6,912 bases of DNA from Verrucomicrobiota bacterium (GCA_014382645.1 JACNJI010000191.1:1-6912), one strand, 5' to 3'; positions 1-6,565 are shown, numbered from the stretch's first letter. Numbers and translations are program-made. Notes: generated by a model from the sequence alone, not told the origin.

Positions 1-1
1 A

Positions 2-175
2 CTTCCGCGGACTCCGTGCCAGCTCGCCGTTGGCTCTGAACGCGGTTGGTCCGCCCGAGAACGTGACCTGCTGAGAGAATCGGAATTCGAATTTCGCCAC
101 CTTGGTCCTCGTGTTCTTCGGGAAGAAACAGCCTGCGTTGTCGCTCTAGGAATACTTTCGTCCGAGTATTGGTGA
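2..175 (+). CDS. RsmE-family 16S rRNA methyltransferase, C-terminal fragment (5' end outside window)
   Basis: Reading from base 2 gives 57 codons and a TGA at 173-175. The peptide carries the end of a SPOUT knot: AVGSERGWSARERDLL, then HLGPRVLREETA, then a short hydrophobic helix. These match the two S-adenosylmethionine-binding segments of RsmE, the enzyme that methylates N3 of U1498 in 16S rRNA (family forms GPEGG/GPERGW and LGPRxLRTETA). The GSERGW variant differs from the GPEGGF of the full-length rsmE at 940-1677, so this is a divergent family member and not a duplicate fragment of that gene. The ORF is open at the window start and ends on the normal C-terminal helix, so it looks like the intact end of a gene. 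The stop lies 4 bp from the stop of rsmD, which runs towards it. The family call is firm. Whether this member modifies U1498 or another site cannot be told from 57 residues. Confidence 0.8.
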   Translation, partial: LPRTPCQLAVGSERGWSARERDLLRESEFEFRHLGPRVLREETACVVALGILSSEYW

Positions 176-179
176 AGGG

Positions 180-752
180 TTAGGCGGAAGTCGGTCGAAA
201 AAGAGCTAGGGTTGGCCCTCCCTTGCGCGCTTTCCCCAATCGACGTTCGCTTTGCCAGCCTTCCGCATCTAGCTCCACCTCGCCGGGCAACTCCAAAATG
301 AGCAGGGAACTTTTGTGCGCCAGACCGTCTTCAAGTATCCGAGCAAAGAGCTTTGGAGCAATTTTCATGAGAATGGCGTAGGGGGGGTCGGCGAATATGA
401 GCTCGAATGGTCCTGCTAGGCGAGGTTTGGCTCGGAGGGCATCACCACTTATCACTTCAAAACTTTCGGGAGAAACATTGGCGCTCTTGCATACGGCGGC
501 CAGATTGTTTCGAAGGCATGATGCCGTGTTGAAGTCTTGCTCGATGAAGACCCCGCTCTCGGCTCCACGACTGAGTGCTTCCAATCCATAGGAACCTGTC
601 CCCGCAAAGAGATCGAGGAATTTCGCACCTGACACGAGATCTCCCAATGAGGAAAATAAACGTTCGCGAACTGGTTCTGCCGCAGGTCGCAGGGGACTGC
701 CTTTCGGTATCCTCAGTTTTATGCCTTTAGCTTTCCCTCCTGAAATTCTCAT
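180..752 (-). CDS. rsmD: RsmD, 16S rRNA (guanine(966)-N2)-methyltransferase
   Basis: The protein has 190 residues, the usual size of RsmD, a cytoplasmic Rossmann-fold methyltransferase that uses S-adenosylmethionine to make m2G966 in the 30S subunit. The N terminus RISGGKAKG (2-10), LRP (21-23) and VRERLFSSL (28-36) are the family signature. Motif I, FLDLFAGTGSYGLEALSRG (45-63), binds the cofactor, and an acidic residue follows at 71. DPPY (122-125) is the catalytic motif IV of N2-guanine and N6-adenine methyltransferases. The start is an ATG whose complement is at 750-752, directly before the conserved RISGG, and no clear Shine-Dalgarno sequence precedes it. The gene is convergent with the partial RsmE-family gene (4 bp gap) and divergent from the full rsmE, so three 16S rRNA methyltransferase-type genes sit together. 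No truncation or missing motif is visible. Confidence 0.93.
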   Translation of the reverse strand: MRISGGKAKGIKLRIPKGSPLRPAAEPVRERLFSSLGDLVSGAKFLDLFAGTGSYGLEALSRGAESGVFIEQDFNTASCLRNNLAAVCKSANVSPESFEVISGDALRAKPRLAGPFELIFADPPYAILMKIAPKLFARILEDGLAHKSSLLILELPGEVELDAEGWQSERRLGKARKGGPTLALFRPTSA

Positions 753-815
753 CTGATTAGAAGATTTATTGAACTTCGATGTGGAACTCCCGGTCTTATT
801 AAATGCGTTTTCATG

Positions 816-831
816 GTACTGAAGTACTGAA
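816..831. repeat. Exact tandem 8-bp repeat in the rsmD/rsmE divergent region
   Basis: GTACTGAA occurs twice back to back (816-823 and 824-831). The second half overlaps an inverted pair TGAAG (820-824) and CTTCA (835-839). This lies in the 187-bp region between the divergent starts of rsmD (752) and rsmE (940), where both promoters must be. It could be an operator-like element or chance. I found no convincing -35/-10 pair at consensus spacing on either strand here, although TAAGAT at 857-862 could be a weak -10 for the plus-strand operon. Confidence 0.35.
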
Positions 832-939
832 TGACTTCATATCATTGTTTGGTTACTAAGATGAGCGTCTTTGGATAGTGCTTTTTGTTGTACTCGTTGT
901 CGGATTCCTGCAGGAATGGTCAATCGCATTCGACAAAAA

Positions 940-1677
940 ATGAGCCGGACCTACCGAGTATTCATACCGGTTGACCTTCCATCGGAGGAAGGCATGTTTC
1001 ACTTGCAGGGAGAGGACAGTCGTCATCTTTCCAGAGTTTTACGGGTTGGAGTGGGAAATGCGGTCGAGGTGTTGGACGGGCGAGGGTCAATTTTTCGGAC
1101 TGAGGTCGTTGACGTGAACGGAAGGGTTGTTGTTCTGAAAAATCTTGAATCCGTTCAGGTCGAGAAACCTCGAGTGGCCTTCGATCTCGGGGTCTCTCTA
1201 CCAAAGGGTGGTAGAATGGATGATATCGTTCGGCCACTCACAGAGCTCGGAGTTTCGTTTATAAGTCCGCTATTTTCGGAACACGGCGAGGTCGCGAATG
1301 TGGAGGATCGGGTAGACGCAAAGATGGGGAAGTGGTCGCGAATTACGACAGAGGCTTGCAAACAGTCGGGGAATCCATGGTTGCCCGTGATCCGGAAACC
1401 TCTCTCTTTCGATCAGTGGTTGGAAGAATTACCGGACGGTGGTGTCCGATTGATCGGCTGTCTTGGAGTTAATGCAGTTTCCGTTTCTTCGCTGCCCAAG
1501 AGTTCCGCAACGGACATTGCTTTTGCGATCGGTCCGGAAGGGGGGTTTTCCGACGCGGAGAAAAAACTTGCGGAGGATACAGGGTTTGTTCCCGTCCGCT
1601 TGGGCCCTCATACAATGAAAGTAGAGACGGCGGCTATTTGCGCATTGGCAGTTGCGTGCGAAAAATTTGGCGGTTAA
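940..1677 (+). CDS. rsmE: RsmE, 16S rRNA (uracil(1498)-N3)-methyltransferase
   Basis: The protein has 245 residues from the ATG at 940, the normal length for RsmE, a dimeric SPOUT methyltransferase acting on U1498 of the assembled 30S subunit. The first 70 residues form the PUA-like RNA-binding domain, with HLSRVLR at 29-35. The knot domain follows, with KGGRMDDIVRPLTELGV (89-105), EACKQSGN (138-145), the cofactor loop AIGPEGGF (196-203) and LGPHTMKVETA (221-231). The last is slightly unusual, with MK where the family normally has LR. The frame stays open upstream to a TTG at 871 and an ATG at 916. I chose 940 because RsmE proteins start just before the RxF(F/V) strand, here SRTYRVFIP, and because the upstream residues are Cys-rich and unlike the family. 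No candidate has a well-spaced Shine-Dalgarno sequence. The gene is probably first in a unit with the two genes downstream. Confidence 0.92.
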   Translation: MSRTYRVFIPVDLPSEEGMFHLQGEDSRHLSRVLRVGVGNAVEVLDGRGSIFRTEVVDVNGRVVVLKNLESVQVEKPRVAFDLGVSLPKGGRMDDIVRPLTELGVSFISPLFSEHGEVANVEDRVDAKMGKWSRITTEACKQSGNPWLPVIRKPLSFDQWLEELPDGGVRLIGCLGVNAVSVSSLPKSSATDIAFAIGPEGGFSDAEKKLAEDTGFVPVRLGPHTMKVETAAICALAVACEKFGG

Positions 1678-1703
1678 GTATATCTGTTGTAAACTGATTT
1701 CTA

Positions 1704-3176
1704 ATGGCAAAGCATTTTAGTGGAGAAGAAAAACTGCGGATCGTACTGGAATCGATTATCCGCAGTATATCCAAGGACGAGCAATGCAAGAAATACGAGT
1801 GCTCGGAAACGGATTTCGACGCTTGGCGTGAACATCTTGTTACCAATGGCGGGAAAGTTTTCGAGCCGGGGTACGGTATTGTCGCTACGAAATCGAACAA
1901 ATCTTCAGGAGGTGGATGGTTTTCGAAGCTCGTCCTGACTCTCAGCATCTTGGCGAATCTTGCGGTCGTGAGTGCTACACTTGCATGGCAAATGAAATGG
2001 ATCGATTTTGGAAGCTTTTTGCCGATACATGAAGTGACATCTACAGCTGAACTATCATCTTCTCCCGTATCGAGTCATTCATCTGCGACCCTGACCGGTG
2101 CCGATCGGAAGGGAGGCGAAACTTTGGAGTCATTGTTGCTTGCGGCAACATCTTCTACTGCGGAACAAGATGCTTTAACTTCCACGGGTTCGAACGCTCC
2201 GGTCGATCCTTCTCCGGTGCCGGTTGATACGGTCTCAGTTCCCTCGCCTACGACAGCGCCGTTGTTTTCCGGATTGCCCGGAAGAGCTCGACCAACCTAC
2301 GAGATCGATGCTTTCGGAGTCCGTACCCTCGGCCGCCAGATCGTTTTTGCCTTGGACGCAAGCGACTACATGACCCGAGGTAATCGAGTCGAACAGTTTC
2401 GCGAATTGAAAAATAAGTTGCAATTGGCAATCTCCGGACTTTCTGCAAAGTCTTACTTTAACCTCTTGATCTTTCGTAACTTGAGGGAAGTTGACATATT
2501 CGGCAAAACCATTCTTCCAGCCAGTTCTGCTAACAAAAGTCTTGCTTTGAAGTGGATTAAGGGAATTGGGGAACCTTACGAGAATGAGCATGCTGCTTCA
2601 ATTCGGCGTCCTAATGATAGTGACATTGTGGATAAACCACCTCCAGGCACCGTAGGTCCCTGGTATGCTCTTTACTGTGCGATAAAAAACTATGAGCCTG
2701 ATGCGGTCTTTGTTTTGACAGGGGAATGCTCTTCGATGCGTCCTCAGGACTTTGCGGTCGTCGGGTCCGATCAATCTGGTTTGAAGGAAGCAAGCGATCC
2801 CGAAGACTTAAAAAAATGGGAGCGACAGACAAAGACTCTTCGTCTCACTGCCGTCAAATGGTTGCTAGCTTCCATGAAGGCTGATGAGGTGACCCCCACA
2901 ACCAAAGATGAATTGGAACTTCTTGCCTTGGCCCGTCTTCAAATGACCTTGCCGCCCAAACCTAGGGTGTCATCCAGTGGTTCGTGGCCTTGGCACGATG
3001 TTTATGAGAACTTTCGTCTCGCCTTGAACAAGGAAGAAACTCATCTGCCAATCGTTCATTTCGTTGTGGCTTTGCCCGAGGGCGTGACTTGGCCTGCTGA
3101 TTTGACGGAGACTGCGGGCGAGTTTGCACGTATGGCCAAAGGGCAGCTAACGTTCATCAACGCGACTACGCCCTGA
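1704..3176 (+). CDS. Membrane protein fusing a transposase-type HTH to a degenerate vWA domain
   Basis: I do not recognise this 490-residue protein as a named family. Residues 3-55 resemble the helix-turn-helix of IS3 OrfA-type transposases: FSGEEKLRIVLES, an interrupted helix pair with SETDFDAWREHL (34-45), then NGGKVFE. There is no DDE integrase domain. Residues 76-97 form one transmembrane helix, with lysines on the N-terminal side, so the HTH should be cytoplasmic. Residues 105-195 are a Ser/Thr/Pro-rich linker. Residues 208-345 look like a vWA domain: RQIVFALDASDYM (211-223), FNLLIFRNL (252-260), PGT (314-316), WYALYCAIKNYEPDAVFVLTGE (320-341). Residues 448-487 look like its final strand and helix, leaving an insertion of about 100 residues between. 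The metal site is degraded: DASDY replaces DxSxS and TGE replaces TDGE. Only two cysteines (C325, C342) lie outside the membrane. The gene starts 26 bp after rsmE with no clear Shine-Dalgarno sequence and is followed 15 bp later by a DsbD-like gene. A role in signalling or scaffolding is a guess. Confidence 0.72.
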   Translation: MAKHFSGEEKLRIVLESIIRSISKDEQCKKYECSETDFDAWREHLVTNGGKVFEPGYGIVATKSNKSSGGGWFSKLVLTLSILANLAVVSATLAWQMKWIDFGSFLPIHEVTSTAELSSSPVSSHSSATLTGADRKGGETLESLLLAATSSTAEQDALTSTGSNAPVDPSPVPVDTVSVPSPTTAPLFSGLPGRARPTYEIDAFGVRTLGRQIVFALDASDYMTRGNRVEQFRELKNKLQLAISGLSAKSYFNLLIFRNLREVDIFGKTILPASSANKSLALKWIKGIGEPYENEHAASIRRPNDSDIVDKPPPGTVGPWYALYCAIKNYEPDAVFVLTGECSSMRPQDFAVVGSDQSGLKEASDPEDLKKWERQTKTLRLTAVKWLLASMKADEVTPTTKDELELLALARLQMTLPPKPRVSSSGSWPWHDVYENFRLALNKEETHLPIVHFVVALPEGVTWPADLTETAGEFARMAKGQLTFINATTP

Positions 3177-3191
3177 TTCGGTTTCGTGTTG

Positions 3192-4568
3192 ATGAGGATG
3201 CTTTCCGTGCCGATACTGGTCTCACGTAGACTTCTTTTTCTCGGAAGCCTGTTGTGTGGAATGGCAGCGATTGCTTTTTCAGATACCGCCCCCAAAGTTT
3301 CTACCATTCCCGAAGTAATCACAGACGATTATTCGACGTTATGGGTACTTCTAGGTTTGGTTTTGGCATCTATGGCAACTTGGGTGTATGGCCGTTGGGG
3401 AGGTCTTGGGATGTCCTCTCCAACTCGTCGGAAGGCTTGGTTCGTGTCCTTCTCTTTGTTGGCTAGCGGCGTTTGGCTTGGTTACCCTACGGAAAAGGAG
3501 GATCAGAACGCACTTCAATGGGAGAAGTGGACTCCTGCCCGCGAGCGTGAACTGCAGGACGCAGGGCAGGCTGTTTACGTCGATTATACGGCTAAGTGGT
3601 GTTGGAGCTGTCAGGTGAACAAGCGCGTGTTTCATTACGAAGACGTAATCCGTAAGATACGGGAATTGGATATTGTGCTACTCAAGGCGGATTGGACGGA
3701 TAAAAATCCTGTCATTCTTAATGCGTTGCAAAGCTATGGGCGCGAGGGCGTTCCTCTAAATATCTATCACAAGGCTCACGATCCAAAAGCATTGCCCCCC
3801 CCGCCTATTCTGATGCCGGAGGCCTTGACGGAGGCCATGGTATTGGATGTTCTTGAGACGGGAAAACCTTACTTGGAACCGGGTGAGCAAGGGTTTGTAG
3901 CTATACTTGGATTTGCCTTTCTCGGAGGTCTAATCCTGAATTTGATGCCGTGCGTATTTCCCGTGCTTGGACTAAAAATCATGGGGTTTGTCAAACAGGC
4001 GGGAGAAGATAGGAAGAAGATTGCTCGTCACGGTTTCATCTTTACAGCAGGGGTCTTGATCTCCTTTTGGCTTTTAGTCGGTGTTCTTCTGTGGTTGCGT
4101 AATACGATGAAGCAGGAATTGGGGTGGGGCTTTCAATTGCAGGAACCAGGTTTCGTTTTTATTTTGGCGCTCGTGCTTTTGATTTTCGCCTTGAGTCTTA
4201 GCGGTGTTTTCGAGATCGGGCAGTCACTCATCGGCACTGGATCCCAGCTTAGCCGGCAATCGGGTTATGCGGGATCCTTCTTTTCGGGCGTCTTGGCCGT
4301 AGTGGTGGCCACGCCCTGCATGGCGCCTTTCCTCGGTGTCGCCGTGGGTGCTGCCTTGGCGATGGCGTGGGTGCCTGCCATTGCCGTGTTCACCTGCGTC
4401 GGATTGGGATTGGCCTGTCCCTATCTGCTCTTATCATTGATGCCGAACTGGATAAGTCGCTTGCCCAAGCCGGGAGCTTGGATGGAATCCTTTAAGCAGG
4501 CGATGGCCTTTCCTATTTACGCCACGGTTGTCTGGCTCGTCTGGAACTTGTCTGCCCAGCTAGGCTAG
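3192..4568 (+). CDS. DsbD/ScsB-like thiol-disulfide interchange protein with permuted domain order
   Basis: The protein has 458 residues from the ATG at 3192. Starts at GTG 3186 or ATG 3198 are also possible and none has a good Shine-Dalgarno sequence. Residue numbers here count from 3186. A signal-peptide-like segment (14-31) is followed by two membrane helices (about 51-68 and 84-100) separated by a basic loop. A DsbD-gamma-like thioredoxin domain follows (about 111-225), with VDYTAKWCWSC (132-142; redox pair C139/C142), KADWTDKNP (167-175) and the cis-proline GVP (188-190). The CcdA/DsbD-beta membrane core comes last (about 235-457), with NLMPC (C256), LGLKIMGF and ATPC (C378), the cysteines that carry electrons across the membrane. 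DsbD-family proteins pass reducing power from cytoplasmic thioredoxin to periplasmic partners. In the usual ScsB/DsbD layout the core precedes the thioredoxin domain; here it follows, and no N-terminal alpha domain is present. The positive-inside pattern fits a periplasmic thioredoxin domain. The family is firm, the order is odd. Confidence 0.88.
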   Translation: MRMLSVPILVSRRLLFLGSLLCGMAAIAFSDTAPKVSTIPEVITDDYSTLWVLLGLVLASMATWVYGRWGGLGMSSPTRRKAWFVSFSLLASGVWLGYPTEKEDQNALQWEKWTPARERELQDAGQAVYVDYTAKWCWSCQVNKRVFHYEDVIRKIRELDIVLLKADWTDKNPVILNALQSYGREGVPLNIYHKAHDPKALPPPPILMPEALTEAMVLDVLETGKPYLEPGEQGFVAILGFAFLGGLILNLMPCVFPVLGLKIMGFVKQAGEDRKKIARHGFIFTAGVLISFWLLVGVLLWLRNTMKQELGWGFQLQEPGFVFILALVLLIFALSLSGVFEIGQSLIGTGSQLSRQSGYAGSFFSGVLAVVVATPCMAPFLGVAVGAALAMAWVPAIAVFTCVGLGLACPYLLLSLMPNWISRLPKPGAWMESFKQAMAFPIYATVVWLVWNLSAQLG

Positions 4569-4579
4569 GTAACAAAGAA

Positions 4580-4948
<369 letters not shown>

Positions 4949-6358
4949 TCATTGAATACTGTAACCATTCTCCCCATGTGAGGCTTGGTCAAGCCCCTTT
5001 GTTTCTTCTTCTTCGGAGACTCGAATGCCTCCTGTGAGAGCTGAGGTAATCTTTACGATAACATAGGTGGCTACTACCGATAGGGTGATTGCGGCGAGAC
5101 ACCCTTTAGCTTGAATGATGAATTGATCTCCGGCGCTATCCAAGTTTATGCCCTGTCCTTCCAAAGTCCCTTCGACTCCAAGAAAGGCCACCATTAGAGT
5201 TCCTAGGACACCTCCCACGCCATGTACGGCTGCGACATCTAGAGCATCATCAATGTTAAGCTTCTCCTTAATGATTCCGCATGCGAAGTAACATACTATT
5301 CCTGCAGTCGCTCCAATAATTACCGCTCCCATGGGACCTACGTTGCCTGACGCCGGTGTTATCGTTGCCAAACCCGCTACCATTCCGGTGACTATGCCGA
5401 CAAGGCCGGGTTTACCTGTTTGCTTCCACTCAACGAACATCCATACTAGACTCGCTGTTGCGGCTGAAATGTGAGTTACGAGCATGGCCATTCCTGCGCT
5501 CCCATCGGCGGCAGCGGCACTACCGGCATTAAATCCAAACCATCCCACCCAAAGCATCGCTGCACCAATCATTACCAGTCCCGGACTATGAGGCGGTCGA
5601 AGGTTTTTTGGAAACCCTTGTCGTCTTCCAAGCATTGCGGCGATTGTAAGTGCGGAAGCACCTGCGGTGGCGTGCACTACAATACCGCCTGCGAAATCGA
5701 TGACGCCTGCTTCAAAAAGCCAACCTCCTTCTGCCCATACCCAGTGACAAACTGGTACATAAACAATTAGAAGCCAAAGAGCGCTGAAAATTATCATTGC
5801 CGAGAATTTGATTCTTTCGACAAAGGCTCCTACGATCAGTCCTGGAGTAATGATCGCAAAAGTCATTTGGAATACGATCCAAACTGATTCGGGAAAGTCG
5901 CCATTGAGAGAGTCGGCGGTTAAGCCGTTGAGAAACAATCTGTCCGTTCCCCCGATCCACTCGCTTCCTTCGGTAAGGGCCAAACTGTAACCACATGCAA
6001 CCCAAACTATCGAGGCTAGACACGCGATTGTGAAACAGTGCATGAGTACCGATAGGACATTTTTGGATTGAACGAGCCCACCGTAGAATAAAGCTAGACC
6101 GGGAAGAGTCATAAAGAGTACAAGAGCAGTCGCTGTCAGCATCCAAGCAGTGTTTCCGCTGTCAGGACTCTTTGACGCGATGGGAGCGCTGTTTGATTGT
6201 TGTTGGTCGCTTGCGCCGGATTCAATCGTAACGGCATTCACATCCTTTGAATCTTCTTCCTGGGCGGCAATCGGCAAAGTCAGAAGCATGATGCATGGGA
6301 GTATTGTTATCGTTCGTAGCCATACGCGAAATAGCGACTGATGTTTGAATATCTCCAT
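4949..6358 (-). CDS. amt: Ammonium transporter Amt
   Basis: The protein has 469 residues from the ATG whose complement is 6356-6358. It is a trimeric inner-membrane channel that takes up ammonium. A signal peptide (about 1-32, ending near IAAQ) precedes an acidic, Ser/Gln-rich stretch (33-69), then about eleven membrane helices. Family marks are LFYGGLVQSKN (90-100), FQMTFAIITPGLIVGAFVER (163-182, with F163 at the outer gate), DFAGGIVVHATAG (221-233) and DVAAVHGVGGVLG (374-386). H229 and H379 are the twin pore histidines. GWFGFNAGSA (272-281) is also typical. The C terminus contains ETKGLDQASHGENGY, the conserved tail that takes part in gating and P-II contact. The start is fixed by AAAGGAG 8 nt upstream; an in-frame ATG at 6424 would add 22 polar residues before the signal peptide and lacks that site. 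It stands between two P-II genes. Confidence 0.95.
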   Translation of the reverse strand: MEIFKHQSLFRVWLRTITILPCIMLLTLPIAAQEEDSKDVNAVTIESGASDQQQSNSAPIASKSPDSGNTAWMLTATALVLFMTLPGLALFYGGLVQSKNVLSVLMHCFTIACLASIVWVACGYSLALTEGSEWIGGTDRLFLNGLTADSLNGDFPESVWIVFQMTFAIITPGLIVGAFVERIKFSAMIIFSALWLLIVYVPVCHWVWAEGGWLFEAGVIDFAGGIVVHATAGASALTIAAMLGRRQGFPKNLRPPHSPGLVMIGAAMLWVGWFGFNAGSAAAADGSAGMAMLVTHISAATASLVWMFVEWKQTGKPGLVGIVTGMVAGLATITPASGNVGPMGAVIIGATAGIVCYFACGIIKEKLNIDDALDVAAVHGVGGVLGTLMVAFLGVEGTLEGQGINLDSAGDQFIIQAKGCLAAITLSVVATYVIVKITSALTGGIRVSEEEETKGLDQASHGENGYSIQ

Positions 6359-6366
6359 ATCTTTTG

Positions 6367-6373
6367 CTCCTTT
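6367..6373 (-). promoter_or_regulatory. Strong ribosome binding site of amt
   Basis: Read on the minus strand this is AAAGGAG, followed by 8 nt and the ATG at 6358. It is the clearest Shine-Dalgarno sequence in the window. It decides the amt start in favour of the residue just before the signal peptide over the upstream in-frame ATG at 6424. Confidence 0.8.
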
Positions 6374-6399
6374 GGATTTCACTTTGTTTGTGTCGTTTA

Positions 6400-6416
6400 G
6401 CCTATTGTGAATAGGC
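6400..6416. repeat. Perfect 7-bp inverted repeat in the amt leader
   Basis: GCCTATT (6400-6406) and AATAGGC (6410-6416) are exact reverse complements separated by GTG. The element ends 42 bp upstream of the amt start codon. It could be a dimeric regulator site or a small hairpin in the 5' untranslated RNA; no U-tract follows it, so it is not a terminator. Nothing in the sequence names a regulator. Confidence 0.45.
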
Positions 6417-6460
6417 AGTGGCATCCTCGTACTGATCTATGAGTAAAATTCAAGACAAAA

Positions 6461-6476
6461 CATGAAATCATTCATG
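6461..6476. repeat. Palindrome CATGAA-N4-TTCATG upstream of amt
   Basis: The 6-bp arms at 6461-6466 and 6471-6476 are exact reverse complements around ATCA. The site lies about 100 bp upstream of the amt start, between the tandem terminators and the leader repeat, where the amt promoter should be. I saw no clear sigma-54 (GG-N10-GC with TGGCAC/TTGCA character) or sigma-70 promoter in the stretch 6374-6530 on the minus strand. Confidence 0.35.
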
Positions 6477-6531
6477 GACTGCGATTGAATCTCTTCTTTT
6501 CTGGAATTCTTAGACTCCCTTGTGACCCACG

Positions 6532-6564
6532 AAAAAGGGCCGACCCTCGAAAGGATCGGCCCTT
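6532..6564 (-). terminator. Intrinsic terminator, distal of a tandem pair after the P-II gene
   Basis: AAGGGCCGACCC (6535-6546) and GGATCGGCCCTT (6553-6564) pair over 12 bp with one G-U type position and a 6-nt loop (6547-6552). Read on the minus strand, the stem runs into a T-tract (complement of the A run 6532-6536). This is a strong Rho-independent terminator for transcription coming from the P-II gene at 6606. It has no T-tract in the plus direction. Confidence 0.85.
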
Positions 6565-6565
6565 G

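Noticed and set aside
871..939. N-terminal extension of RsmE from TTG 871 or ATG 916
   Set aside because: The extra residues are unlike RsmE. The family fold begins at SRTYRVFIP, matching the ATG at 940. ATG 916 has AGGA directly abutting it, too close to act as a ribosome binding site.
1704..1868. Insertion sequence or transposase gene fragment
   Set aside because: Only the HTH part resembles a transposase. It is in frame with a membrane helix and vWA domain, no DDE domain follows, and I saw no terminal inverted repeats or target duplications around it.
1634..1948. 104-codon minus-strand frame at the rsmE/HTH-vWA junction
   Set aside because: It overlaps two supported genes on the other strand and shows no domain, signal or ribosome binding site.
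5712..6146. 144-codon plus-side shadow frame of amt read on the minus strand as a gene
   Set aside because: It lies in another frame of the well-conserved amt gene and its Arg/Ser/Cys-rich translation resembles no family.
6359..6424. 22-residue N-terminal extension of Amt from the ATG at 6424
   Set aside because: The added residues are polar and would bury the signal peptide, they overlap the leader palindrome, and the strong Shine-Dalgarno sequence serves the ATG at 6358.
6374..6530. A sigma-54 promoter for amt
   Set aside because: I looked for the GG/GC pair with correct spacing on the minus strand and found none; TGGCAT at 6419-6424 is on the plus strand and has no matching second half.
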